Shown here one piece after another: positions 1 through 8,338 of a stretch of 64,000 nucleotides of DNA. The stretch lies in assembly GCF_000317835.1 (NCBI RefSeq), contig NC_019789.1, forward strand, positions 124,001 through 188,000, written 5' to 3'. Under the pieces are notes generated by a model. That model did not search any database. It was not told the origin of the DNA and saw nothing but the letters and a program-made list of their open reading frames with translations. This DNA comes from Deinococcus peraridilitoris DSM 19664. Lineage in GTDB: Bacteria; Deinococcota; Deinococci; Deinococcales; Deinococcaceae. Numbering within the stretch: position 1 is the first letter of the stretch; each line of letters opens with the position of its first letter. The position numbers and the translations under genes were made by a program.

Positions 1-72
1 GCTTTCAACAAGAACGCATTCCGTTCCTGGCCCATCAGACACGCCACGCCGCCCAACAATTGTCAAAGCAAC

Positions 73-100
73 TTGGAGCACCCACGGCTCCCTCTACACT
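73..100 (+). promoter_or_regulatory. Candidate sigma-A promoter of the peptide/5-oxoproline operon
   Basis: A TTGGAG box at 73-78 and a TACACT box at 95-100 are separated by 16 bp and lie about 60 bp before the first gene. Both boxes are imperfect matches to the bacterial housekeeping consensus, so this is a position- and spacing-based guess. No operator is obvious nearby. Confidence 0.35.
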
Positions 101-160
101 CGTTTGAACGCCCCGACAGCCCGAAACGCCTCACCTCTTACCCCAACCCGGAGGAACGCC

Positions 161-1666
161 ATGAAAGCACTCAAACCCTTGCTGCTTACACTCACCCTCG
201 CCGTCGGCGCCGCTCACGCTCAGGGCACGACCCTGACCGTCGCGACCGGCCAGGATCCGCAAAGCTGGGACCCGATCGACACGTTCCTGATGGCCTGGGG
301 CCAAGTCGGACACAACATTTACGACGGGCTGGTCATCCGCAGCCCCGACCTGAAACTGCAGCCGGGACTGGCCACCAAATGGACCGCGCTGAACAACAAC
401 AAAACCTTGCGCTTCACCTTACGCAAGAACGTGAAATTTCATAACGGTGAACCCTTCAACGCTGCTGCCGTGAAGTTCACCTTTGACCGCCTGCTGGGCC
501 CCGAAGGCAAGAAAGGTCCGCAACAAGCCAACTACAACGCCATCAAAGAGGTCAAGGTCATCGATCCATACACGGTGGACTTCATCCTCTCGCAGGCCGA
601 TCCGGTCCTGCTCACCAAACTCGCCGGGTACGGCGCGATGATCGTTCCTCCCAAGTACCTCAAGGAAAAAGGCGAAGATTACTTCAACACCCATCCGGTC
701 GGCACCGGACCCTTCAAATTCGTTTCCTACAAGAACGGCGAATCTCTGAAACTTCAAGCCTTCAAGGAGTACTGGGGAGGCGCGCCCAAAGTCGACAACC
801 TCACCTACCGCTTCATCGAGGAGCCTTCGACGCGAGTTGCGGAACTGCAAGCGGGACGCATTGATATCGCCCAAGGCATCCCGGTCAGTCAGGCAGAAAC
901 CATCAAGAAGAACAACAAGCTGGTATTGCAGGCAGTGGACAGCCCGACGGCCATGAGCTTGCGTTTCAATACCAGCAAAGCCCCCACCGACAACCTCAAG
1001 GTGCGTCAGGCACTGAATTACGCAGTTGACCGTGAAGCCATCATCAAAAGCATCCTGCAAGGCTACGGTACGCCCATCGCTTCACTGCAAGGTGCCAAAT
1101 CGTTCGGGTACGATCCGAATCTGAAACCTTACCCGTACGATCCCACCAAAGCCAAGCAGCTGCTGCAGGAAGCGGGAGTGAAGCCCGGCACGACCATCGG
1201 CATTGACTTCGTCGGTACTGACGCGGTATTCCGTGAAGTCGCGCAGGCTGTCGCGGGATTCTTCCAGGCCGTGGGGCTCAAACCCGAACTCAAAACCTAT
1301 GAAACCAACACCTTCTACAGCGACATCATCCCGAAAAACAAAACCAGCAACGCCTACCAGATGGGCTGGGGAGGCTGGACGTTCGACTTCGACAACACGG
1401 CTTACCTGCTCTACCACAGCGGACAGTTCTGGAATCCTGACTATAAGAATCCCGCGATGGACAAGTTGCTCGACGAGCAGCACAATCTCAGCGACCAAAA
1501 GAAACGCCTCACCATCCTGCGCAACGTCGCCAAAATGACGCATGATGAAGCCATCGAAATTCCGCTGTACAACCAGCAGGATTTGTGGGGTGTCGGTCAA
1601 CGCGTACAGAACTTCAAAGCACCGAGTGATAACCTGCTGAACCTGAAAAATGTCAGCGTGAAGTGA
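161..1666 (+). CDS. ABC transporter substrate-binding protein, family 5 (peptide)
   Basis: Extracytoplasmic solute-binding protein of the oligopeptide/dipeptide (SBP_bac_5) family that captures the substrate for the two permeases encoded next. The start at 161 is preferred to an upstream ATG because GGAGGAA lies 6-10 nt before it and the product then begins with a clean signal peptide (MKALKPLLLTLTLAVGAAHA). The protein is about 501 residues, the normal size, with the family features PVGTGPFKF near residue 180 and VRQALNYAVDR near residue 285. It is first of a colinear set with M14 peptidase and pxpBCA, so the likely cargo is peptides, perhaps ones giving 5-oxoproline; that substrate is inferred. 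No ATPase gene lies in this operon, so the ATP-binding subunits must come from elsewhere. Confidence 0.9.
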   Translation: MKALKPLLLTLTLAVGAAHAQGTTLTVATGQDPQSWDPIDTFLMAWGQVGHNIYDGLVIRSPDLKLQPGLATKWTALNNNKTLRFTLRKNVKFHNGEPFNAAAVKFTFDRLLGPEGKKGPQQANYNAIKEVKVIDPYTVDFILSQADPVLLTKLAGYGAMIVPPKYLKEKGEDYFNTHPVGTGPFKFVSYKNGESLKLQAFKEYWGGAPKVDNLTYRFIEEPSTRVAELQAGRIDIAQGIPVSQAETIKKNNKLVLQAVDSPTAMSLRFNTSKAPTDNLKVRQALNYAVDREAIIKSILQGYGTPIASLQGAKSFGYDPNLKPYPYDPTKAKQLLQEAGVKPGTTIGIDFVGTDAVFREVAQAVAGFFQAVGLKPELKTYETNTFYSDIIPKNKTSNAYQMGWGGWTFDFDNTAYLLYHSGQFWNPDYKNPAMDKLLDEQHNLSDQKKRLTILRNVAKMTHDEAIEIPLYNQQDLWGVGQRVQNFKAPSDNLLNLKNVSVK

Positions 1667-1675
1667 CGCTGCCTT

Positions 1676-2599
1676 ATGGCCAAGTACCTCCTCTCCCAGT
1701 TCCTGCAAGCGGTGCTGGTCATCGTATTCGTGACGCTGGTTGTCGCGGTCATGCTGCGCTTCTCCGGAGATCCGGCCGTCGCCCTCTTCCAGGGGGCTTC
1801 GGCCCCCTCGGAAGAAGAACTGCAGGAAATCCGCCAGGCACTCGGTTTGAATCAGCCATTCCTGACGCAATACGGCAATTTCCTTTCCGGGCTGCTGACC
1901 GGCAACCTCGGAATCAGCTTTCGCAGCAAAACGGCCGTCAGTACCTTGGTCTGGCAAGCCATGCCACCCACCTTGCTGCTGGCCCTGACGTCCCTGCTGA
2001 TCTCCATCCTGATTTCTCTGCCGCTCGGTATTTACGCGGCAGTGCACAAGGGCCGCTGGGCTGACCAGTTCATCCGGATGTTCTCGTTGCTGGGGTTATC
2101 TTTCCCGAATTTCTGGCTGGGCATCATGCTGGTCCTGATTTTCGGGGTGGTCCTCGGCTGGTTGCCGCCGTCAGGGTACGAGAGCGCCCTTTCACTGATT
2201 TTGCCCAGCGTCACCCTCGGCTTGATCCTCACGTCCACCACCGTGCGGTTGCTGCGCGCTTCACTGCTCGAAGTGCTCGGCAGTCAGTACGTCACCGTGG
2301 CGCGCAGCAAAGGCCTGTCGGAACGCCGGGTGCTTTATAAGCACGCGCTGCGCAACACCGCCATTCCGGTGATCACCTTCATCGGTTTGCAATTCGGTGG
2401 TCTGATCGGCGGTGTGGTCGTTGTCGAGCAGGTGTTCGCCTGGCCAGGCCTGGGGTCGTTGGCGCTTCAGGCCATCGCCAATCGTGATTACCCGGTACTG
2501 CAAGGCACCGTCACGGTACTGGCCGTCATGGTAGTGCTGGTGAATTTCCTGGTGGACCTCTCATACGGCTGGTTCGATCCGCGCATCCGGATGGAGTAA
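1676..2599 (+). CDS. ABC transporter permease, DppB type
   Basis: Inner-membrane permease of a dipeptide/oligopeptide importer, 307 residues, the usual DppB length. It opens with one membrane segment (LLSQFLQAVLVIVFVTLVVA), then the periplasmic loop and five further hydrophobic segments. The EAA loop that contacts the ATPase is visible as YVTVARSKGLSERRVLYKHA around residues 205-225, followed by ALRNTAIPVITFIGLQFGG. The C-terminal WFDPRIRME is typical. It starts 9 nt after the binding-protein gene and ends one base before the DppC-type gene, so the three are almost certainly co-transcribed and translated together. Confidence 0.92.
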   Translation: MAKYLLSQFLQAVLVIVFVTLVVAVMLRFSGDPAVALFQGASAPSEEELQEIRQALGLNQPFLTQYGNFLSGLLTGNLGISFRSKTAVSTLVWQAMPPTLLLALTSLLISILISLPLGIYAAVHKGRWADQFIRMFSLLGLSFPNFWLGIMLVLIFGVVLGWLPPSGYESALSLILPSVTLGLILTSTTVRLLRASLLEVLGSQYVTVARSKGLSERRVLYKHALRNTAIPVITFIGLQFGGLIGGVVVVEQVFAWPGLGSLALQAIANRDYPVLQGTVTVLAVMVVLVNFLVDLSYGWFDPRIRME

Positions 2600-2600
2600 C

Positions 2601-3461
2601 ATGACGCACCCGACCACCCCGCCCCTCAAGGCACGTCGCCGCTTCACCGGCTGGAAAGCAGATTTGATTTTCGGTGCGTTGCTCACCGGCACGATTTTAC
2701 TGCTGGTGCTGTTCGCCAACCTGCTGTTCCCCGCCGGAGGTGACGTCATGGACCTCAATGCGCGCCTGCAACCCCCGACGTTCAGCGGCACGCATCCGCT
2801 GGGGACTGATCCGATCGGTCGTGACGTGCTCGCCCGCGTGGTGTATGGAGGACGTATTTCATTGATTGTCGGTCTGGTCTCGGTGGCGCTGTCCGCCTTG
2901 CTCGGCTCTCTGATCGGACTGATCGCCGGTTACTACCGCGCTTCGCTCGGTTCAATTCTGATGCGTCTTGCGGATATTCAACTCGCGTTTCCTTTTATTC
3001 TGCTCGCCATCACCGTCATCGCAATCATCGGACCGGGGTTATGGAAGCTGATTGCCGTGATGGTTCTTTCGCAGTGGGCGCAGTACGCGCGACTTGTGCG
3101 GGGTGTAGTGCTCTCCCTGCGAGAACGCGAGTACGTGCAGGCTGCGCATGCCCTCGGCGCGAACAACGCCCGCATGATGTTCCGCCATATCGTTCCGAAC
3201 GCCATCGGTCCCATTGTCGTCCTCGCGACACTGAATGTCGCGAACAACATCCTGCTGGAATCCGGCTTGACCTTCCTGGGGCTGGGTGTAGATCCACAAG
3301 TGCCCTCCTGGGGAGGCATGCTCGCTGACGGTCGCACCTACCTGCAAAGTGCCTGGTGGGTGTCGGTCTTCCCAGGAGTGGCCATTACCCTGACGGTCCT
3401 CGGCTTCAACCTGCTGGGCGACTGGCTTCGTGATCATCTCGATCCGCACGGAAGGCGGTGA
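2601..3461 (+). CDS. ABC transporter permease, DppC type
   Basis: Second inner-membrane permease of the dipeptide-type importer, 286 residues. A cytoplasmic N-terminus is followed by a hydrophobic segment (ADLIFGALLTGTILLLVLFA), the HPLGTDPIGRDVLARVVYGG motif diagnostic of DppC/OppC proteins around residue 65, and five later membrane segments. The EAA loop reads REREYVQAAHALGANNARMM with a downstream HIVPNAIGPIVV. It ends GDWLRDHLDPHGRR, the usual DppC tail. Its TGA overlaps the ATG of the M14 peptidase by one base (3461), indicating translational coupling. Confidence 0.92.
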   Translation: MTHPTTPPLKARRRFTGWKADLIFGALLTGTILLLVLFANLLFPAGGDVMDLNARLQPPTFSGTHPLGTDPIGRDVLARVVYGGRISLIVGLVSVALSALLGSLIGLIAGYYRASLGSILMRLADIQLAFPFILLAITVIAIIGPGLWKLIAVMVLSQWAQYARLVRGVVLSLREREYVQAAHALGANNARMMFRHIVPNAIGPIVVLATLNVANNILLESGLTFLGLGVDPQVPSWGGMLADGRTYLQSAWWVSVFPGVAITLTVLGFNLLGDWLRDHLDPHGRR

Positions 3462-5410
3462 TGGGCATTCAACCCACGGACTTCAACCCAGAACAACTTA
3501 CGCTTCAAGGCGCGCAAGACGAACTGAACGCCCAATCTGTCAGGCTGCCTCGTCACGCTTCACGGGGGGTACGCACCGAATGGGAGCAACACTTTCCCTG
3601 GGAAGGCCAGCGCCTCCTCGAACAGCTTCAGACGCTGCCAACTCCCGATCAACCGGTCCGTGTGCTGGCGTACGTCTCGGAATCACCAGAAATTCGCTCG
3701 TTCCTCAAGGCCGCCATTACCAGCACCCTGCAGGCCCGCGGAGTGCCGTGCAGCGCGCAGGTCCGCAGTGCGTACAAGAGTGCGTACTTCTGGGTGACTG
3801 AAGAACTCCGGCCTATCTGGCGGCGCGCGCAGGCGGACCGCCTGACGCTCACGTACCCGCAGCTCAGCAACGAAAGCCCCGGGCGTTTCCTGCAGGAACT
3901 CTACCCGCTTGCGGCCGTGCTGGAACGCGAAGGACTTCACGGTGAGTACCAGCCTGCTCACACCCCGCACCGCACGTACCAGGCGATCCTCTGGCAGGGT
4001 GACCGGGAAGTCTGGCGAGGTGAATGTTTCGTGCCGCTGCAGTCGCGCGTCTCGCCGGACGGCAGGAACGTGCTAGGTCCCACTGGCTGGCTCAGCGTGC
4101 AGTCAGGCACCCGGCAGTTGTACGACGAACGCATCGCCACGGATGGTGAGTTGTTCTGGGACTGGTACTGCGCCACGGTGATTCCACGCGTCCTGCAGCT
4201 TTCCGATGAACGCGCTGACGGGCTGGTCTTCCAGAATTTATCCGTCAGCGCGCATCTCTCGGAACCCGATTTCCCGCTGGAAGTGCTCGAGGAACGCGTC
4301 AGCATGACCGAGGCCCTCACGGAGGAAGTGTACTTCGGTACGCTGGACGCCTTGAAACGACATACGCAGACACCAACGGCGGCGCGCACCCTCACGCCGG
4401 GCAGGATCGTACCCATCGTTCACAACACGCCCGGGCAGGAAGGCCGAGTACGCGTCGTGCTGACCGAGTGGAGTGAACGTCCGCTGGAAATCCAGGAGCC
4501 ACCCCGCCTGGACAGTTCATTGCTGGACGAGCCGTTGACGCTGCTCGATCGACCCTGCCCACCCACGCACATCTGGGCGACCGCGCGTCAGCTGGCCAAT
4601 CAGCATGGCCTCGACTGGCACATCCCGGCAGCCAGCGTCGATGGTCGCCCAGTACCGACGGTCATCCGGTCCGGTCAGGTCACACCCGACGGCATCATCG
4701 TCACGGCTGGCCAGCACGCCAACGAAACCACAGGTCCAGTGGCCGCCCTGAAGTTCATCGCCGCACTGGCAGCCAGCGAGGTGAATTTCGCTGTTCTCCC
4801 ACTCGAGAATCCTGATGGCGCGCACCTGCACCGCACGTTGATTCAGCTCGCTCCAGACCACATGCACCACGCGGCACGTTACACCTCGCTTGGTGATGAC
4901 CTGGAAGCCCGGGTACGCCAGGGACAACCCCGCTGGGAAGCGCGTGCGCGCGTGTGGGCTCAGCAGGAAGTACACGCGACTCTGCACCTCAATTTGCATG
5001 GTTACCCCGCGCATGAGTGGGTGCGGCCATACAGCGGTTACGCGCCGCATGGCTTTGAATCGTGGGCCTTACCCGCCGGATTCCTGACGATCATCTGGTA
5101 CTGGCCTGGGCATCAGGCGCAAGCGCGAGCCCTGGCAGAAGTGATCGCTGGGCAGCTGAAAGAACAACCAGACATTGCCCGACATGCGGAGCGCGCCTCA
5201 CACATCAGCTCCACGCATTTGCTGCAGCCGCACTACGAGCTGATTCACGGGCTACCATTCATCCTCAGTGAACAACCCGCCGCACTGTGCCCCCTCACCG
5301 TGATCACCGAAGCGCCAGATGAGACCATTTACGGTGAGTTGTTCCGCATGTTCGTCAAAGCGCACCTGACCGTCTGCCAGGCTGCGCTGGATTATCACAC
5401 GCAACCATAG
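3461..5410 (+). CDS. M14-type zinc carboxypeptidase-like protein
   Basis: Probable metallopeptidase of about 649 residues. The C-terminal half carries the M14 zinc signature: GQHANE (H and E of HxxE) near residues 417-422, a downstream NPDGAH segment and a candidate third ligand in HLNLHG. The first ~370 residues are not recognised and may be a substrate-recognition region. No signal peptide is visible, so a cytoplasmic site is likely, fitting hydrolysis of imported peptides. I chose ATG 3461 over the adjacent GTG 3458 because GGAAGG sits 5 nt upstream. It is coupled to the permease gene and followed, after a 121-bp gap, by pxpBCA, suggesting it releases substrates for that pathway. The exact peptidase specificity is unknown. 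Confidence 0.75.
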   Translation: MGIQPTDFNPEQLTLQGAQDELNAQSVRLPRHASRGVRTEWEQHFPWEGQRLLEQLQTLPTPDQPVRVLAYVSESPEIRSFLKAAITSTLQARGVPCSAQVRSAYKSAYFWVTEELRPIWRRAQADRLTLTYPQLSNESPGRFLQELYPLAAVLEREGLHGEYQPAHTPHRTYQAILWQGDREVWRGECFVPLQSRVSPDGRNVLGPTGWLSVQSGTRQLYDERIATDGELFWDWYCATVIPRVLQLSDERADGLVFQNLSVSAHLSEPDFPLEVLEERVSMTEALTEEVYFGTLDALKRHTQTPTAARTLTPGRIVPIVHNTPGQEGRVRVVLTEWSERPLEIQEPPRLDSSLLDEPLTLLDRPCPPTHIWATARQLANQHGLDWHIPAASVDGRPVPTVIRSGQVTPDGIIVTAGQHANETTGPVAALKFIAALAASEVNFAVLPLENPDGAHLHRTLIQLAPDHMHHAARYTSLGDDLEARVRQGQPRWEARARVWAQQEVHATLHLNLHGYPAHEWVRPYSGYAPHGFESWALPAGFLTIIWYWPGHQAQARALAEVIAGQLKEQPDIARHAERASHISSTHLLQPHYELIHGLPFILSEQPAALCPLTVITEAPDETIYGELFRMFVKAHLTVCQAALDYHTQP

Positions 5411-5531
5411 CGAAACTCCACGTCAGCAGAAAATCCGCATAGGTCATCTGACACGAAGCTCCTCTTTTACCGGCGCTTTCGTCTGGCGTGGCGTCCATGC
5501 ACCCCGGCACAAGAGGCGCGGCAAGGACCAC

Positions 5532-6278
5532 TTGAATTTACCTCGACGTTCCCCATCCACCCCACCGCCCTCACAGCAGGAATTACCCAGCTCCAGCGAA
5601 TTGCGACCCGTGTGCTACCCCCTGGGGGAAGTGGCACAAGTCGTTGATTTCGGCGGGCCGGTCAGTGACCTTAAACGTCAAACGATCCTCAGCCTCATGC
5701 AGCACTTACAAGCCCAGCCGTTTTCGGGCTTCACCGAGTGTGTTCCTGCCTACACGACCCTGACGGTTTACTATCAAGCGACCGAAATTGCCGGGCGTGA
5801 CGTGCGTGCCGACCTGCTCACCCGGCTTCACTCGCTTACTCAGCTCACGCGCACTTCAACGACGCGCGTGGACATTCCCGTGTGTTACGAGCAGCCCTGC
5901 GCGCCCGACCTGCTTGACGTGGCCGACCACTGCCAAATGACCCCAGCGGACGTCATCGGGTTGCACGTTAAGACCGAACACCAGGTGTTGTTCCTGGGAT
6001 TCGCACCCGGCCTGCCATACCTCAGGTCCCCATCCAGCACCCTGAACCTTCCCCGCCGAACAACCCCCCGACTCTCAGTTCCGGCAGGATCAGTGGCCAT
6101 CGCCAACGGATACACGGTCATCTATCCATTCGAGACGCCCGCCGGCTGGCACATCATCGGACGAACTCCCGTGAAGCTCTTCAAGCCTTACGCAGCACGC
6201 ACCACCCTCTTACAGCCAGGCGATCAAGTGCGGTTTATCCCCATATCCTACCGGGAATTCCAGGAGTCCCCGTGGTGA
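5532..6278 (+). CDS. pxpB: 5-oxoprolinase subunit PxpB (KipI family)
   Basis: One of three subunits of the prokaryotic ATP-dependent 5-oxoprolinase, which opens 5-oxoproline to L-glutamate. The 248-residue protein contains the KipI-family signature FLGFAPGLPYL around residue 155 and the conserved segment PAGSVAIANGYTVIYP, then GWHIIGRTPVKLF. The start is uncertain: TTG at 5532 has AAGGA upstream, but homology as I recognise it begins only near CYPLGEVAQVVDFGG, so the first ~30 residues, rich in Pro and Ser, may be non-coding. The end overlaps pxpC by 7 bases. Together with pxpC and pxpA it forms a complete complex. Confidence 0.88.
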   Translation: MNLPRRSPSTPPPSQQELPSSSELRPVCYPLGEVAQVVDFGGPVSDLKRQTILSLMQHLQAQPFSGFTECVPAYTTLTVYYQATEIAGRDVRADLLTRLHSLTQLTRTSTTRVDIPVCYEQPCAPDLLDVADHCQMTPADVIGLHVKTEHQVLFLGFAPGLPYLRSPSSTLNLPRRTTPRLSVPAGSVAIANGYTVIYPFETPAGWHIIGRTPVKLFKPYAARTTLLQPGDQVRFIPISYREFQESPW

Positions 6279-7294
6279 TGCGCATCATACGGCCTGGGGT
6301 GCTCACCACCCTGCAAGACACCGGACGGTACTGCATGCAACACCTCGGTGTTCCCATCGGAGGCGCCATGGATGCCTTCGCCCTACGAACAGCAAACCTG
6401 CTGGTCGGCAACACCAAAGATGCCGCTGCGTTCGAGGTGACCTTAGGAGGTTTGAGCGTCTACTTTGAAGAAGAAGCCCTGATCGCCGTGACCGGTGCAT
6501 CCCTCCCCGTTCGCATTAATGAACAGCCTGTTCCCAACTGGCGTCCAGTCCGAGTGCCCGCAGGAAGTACCCTGAAACTTGATCGTCCCAACCGGGGATG
6601 CCGGGCGTACCTGTCCGTCGCTGGGGGAGTGGACGTGCCACTCGTGCTCAATGGTCGTGGTACGTGCCTCCGCGCGAACTTCGGCGGTCATGAAGGACGC
6701 GCCCTCAAGCAAGGTGATGAACTGCGGGTGGGAAACTCATCCCCGATAGCTCAACGCTTCTTGCACGACCTGCGTAACACTACGGCTGGCGCAGCCTGGA
6801 CGAAATGGTTCATCGCGCAGCAGTTCCGGCCAGCCTACACCAACCGCCCAACCGTGCGCGCAATGATTGGGCCAGAGCATCGGTGGTTCACCGGGTCAGC
6901 AAGCCATGACTTCTTTGTGCATCCGTACCGAACCACACCGCAAGTAGACCGGATGGGCTACCGTTTACAAGGTCCTGAATTGACACTTCAGTCTGCGCAG
7001 CAGTTGTTATCGACTGCTGTTACCGCCGGAACGGTGCAAGTACCACCAACCGGACAACCGATCGTACTGCTGGCAGACGCTCAGACAACCGGTGGATACC
7101 CACGCATCGCGCAGGTCACTCAGGTGGACTTACCCCTCATCGCACAACTCCAACCCGGTGACCACGTGCATTTTCACTTGGTCGATGAAGATCAGGCCCG
7201 TCACGCCCTGCTTCAGCAGGAACGAACCCTCCGTTCTATTCAAACGGCAATTGCTCTGCACGCACACACACATTCTTCACGGGGGATTGTATGA
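6272..7294 (+). CDS. pxpC: 5-oxoprolinase subunit PxpC (KipA family)
   Basis: Biotin-dependent-carboxyltransferase-like subunit of 5-oxoprolinase, 340 residues. The family start IRPGVLTTLQDTGR is present, followed by GVPIGGAMDAFALRTANLLVGN, the usual KipA/AHS2 N-terminus. Later DRMGYRLQGPEL and LLADAQTTGGYPRIAQV are also typical. GTG 6272 has AGGAG 5 nt upstream; GTG 6275 and ATG 6278 are alternatives with poorer spacing. It overlaps pxpB by 7 bases and pxpA by 4 (ATGA), so the three subunits are made together, as expected for a stoichiometric complex. Confidence 0.9.
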   Translation: MVMRIIRPGVLTTLQDTGRYCMQHLGVPIGGAMDAFALRTANLLVGNTKDAAAFEVTLGGLSVYFEEEALIAVTGASLPVRINEQPVPNWRPVRVPAGSTLKLDRPNRGCRAYLSVAGGVDVPLVLNGRGTCLRANFGGHEGRALKQGDELRVGNSSPIAQRFLHDLRNTTAGAAWTKWFIAQQFRPAYTNRPTVRAMIGPEHRWFTGSASHDFFVHPYRTTPQVDRMGYRLQGPELTLQSAQQLLSTAVTAGTVQVPPTGQPIVLLADAQTTGGYPRIAQVTQVDLPLIAQLQPGDHVHFHLVDEDQARHALLQQERTLRSIQTAIALHAHTHSSRGIV

Positions 7295-8058
7295 GACCAC
7301 TGGATCTGAACTGCGATATGGGCGAGAGCTATGGTCGTTTCACCCTCGGGCAGGATGCCGCAGTGATGAAGTTCATCACCTCAGCCAATATCGCCTGTGG
7401 ATTTCACGCGGGCGACTTCAGTACCATGCGGCGCACCGTCGACCTCGCGATAGAGCATGACGTCGCCATCGGCGCACACCCGAGTTTCCCGGACCTGCAG
7501 GGTTTCGGCCGACGTGCGATGGAGCTGACCCCAGAAGAAGTGTACGAACTCGTGGTGTACCAGATCGGGGCCTTATGGGGATTCGTGCGGGCCGCTGGCG
7601 GCACTCTGAGGCACGTGAAACCTCACGGAATGCTGCACAACATGGCAGCTGTACAGCAGCCCCTGGCGGCCGCCATTGTCCGAGCAGTGCTGGCCGTGGA
7701 TCCCACACTGCATCTGTACGCGCTGTCAGGCTCGGAAATGACACGCGCCGCAGAAAAACAAGGTCTGGCGGTTGCGCATGAAGTCTTCGCGGACCGCACG
7801 TACCAGCAAAACGGAACACTGACCCCCCGAACCCAACCGAACGCCATGCTGCATGACCCAGCGCTCGCCGTACAGCAGGTGCTCCACATGGTCAATGATG
7901 GAAAGGTCCGCGCAACCGATGGGGAGATGGTCTCGATCCGAGCGGATACCGTGTGTATTCACGGTGATGGTGAGCACGCCCTGGAGTTTGTGTCACACCT
8001 CCACACCGCGCTCATCCAACGGGGTGTGCAGCTGATCGCGCCAGGAAGACCGAAGTAA
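7291..8058 (+). CDS. pxpA: 5-oxoprolinase subunit PxpA (LamB/YcsF family)
   Basis: LamB/YcsF-type subunit of 5-oxoprolinase, 255 residues, full length. The hallmark DLNCDMGESYG opens the protein and NIACGFHAGD follows near residue 33; HVKPHGMLHN, EVFADRTYQQNGTL and VCIHGDGEHA are all family signatures. The ATG overlaps the pxpC stop (ATGA). Being last in the operon, it is followed by about 35 bp and then the convergent end of a dinB remnant. The gene order B-C-A is seen in many bacteria. With the transporter and peptidase upstream, the operon would import peptides and feed 5-oxoproline into glutamate metabolism. Confidence 0.93.
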   Translation: MRPLDLNCDMGESYGRFTLGQDAAVMKFITSANIACGFHAGDFSTMRRTVDLAIEHDVAIGAHPSFPDLQGFGRRAMELTPEEVYELVVYQIGALWGFVRAAGGTLRHVKPHGMLHNMAAVQQPLAAAIVRAVLAVDPTLHLYALSGSEMTRAAEKQGLAVAHEVFADRTYQQNGTLTPRTQPNAMLHDPALAVQQVLHMVNDGKVRATDGEMVSIRADTVCIHGDGEHALEFVSHLHTALIQRGVQLIAPGRPK

Positions 8059-8092
8059 GCCCCACTGAACCGTCTTGAAGGTAGGTGAGTGG

Positions 8093-8317
8093 TCAGACGA
8101 CCACGACTTCACGTTGAATTCGAGGCGCTCCACTGGCTTCATACGGAGCGGTGGTGACGACGCTATGCGGGCCTTTCCAGGCGACCGCCATGGCCTGGCC
8201 TTTCAGTTTTGGCTTGTCTCGCACTTCCACGGACGCGAAGAAAGCGTCGGCGTCGACGTGGATGATCTTGCGGACGTGACCTCGTTCTTGAGCGGGGCTA
8301 CGGGCCCGTCCGTTCAT
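8093..8317 (-). pseudogene. dinB: DNA polymerase IV (DinB) N-terminal remnant
   Basis: The minus strand encodes [20 protein letters not shown] and continues with [14 protein letters not shown] and [12 protein letters not shown], which is the start of the Y-family polymerase palm: the metal-binding VDxDxFFAxVE motif and the TxxYEAR-like strand. After about 63 recognisable residues the similarity stops and the frame ends at 8093, whereas DinB is about 350 residues. The fingers, thumb and little-finger domains are absent, so it cannot be a polymerase. It sits divergent from the XPB gene and shares a promoter region with it, suggesting an intact dinB was once the divergent neighbour and was cut by a deletion reaching pxpA. 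Confidence 0.8.
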
Positions 8318-8325
8318 TCTGTTGC

Positions 8326-8332
8326 TATCATA
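8326..8332. promoter_or_regulatory. Overlapping bidirectional -10 boxes (XPB / dinB remnant)
   Basis: TATCAT at 8326-8331 reads on the plus strand 7 nt before the ATG at 8339, while its complement gives TATGAT (8332-8327) 9 nt before the dinB-remnant ATG at 8317. One near-palindromic AT-rich patch in GC-rich sequence thus offers a -10 box to each divergent gene. No clear -35 is seen on either side, in keeping with leaderless promoters elsewhere in the window. Confidence 0.4.
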
Positions 8333-8338
8333 ATGGAT

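Noticed and set aside
1082..2047. Minus-strand frame of 321 aa opposite the transporter genes
   Set aside because: No domain; antisense of the binding protein and permease.
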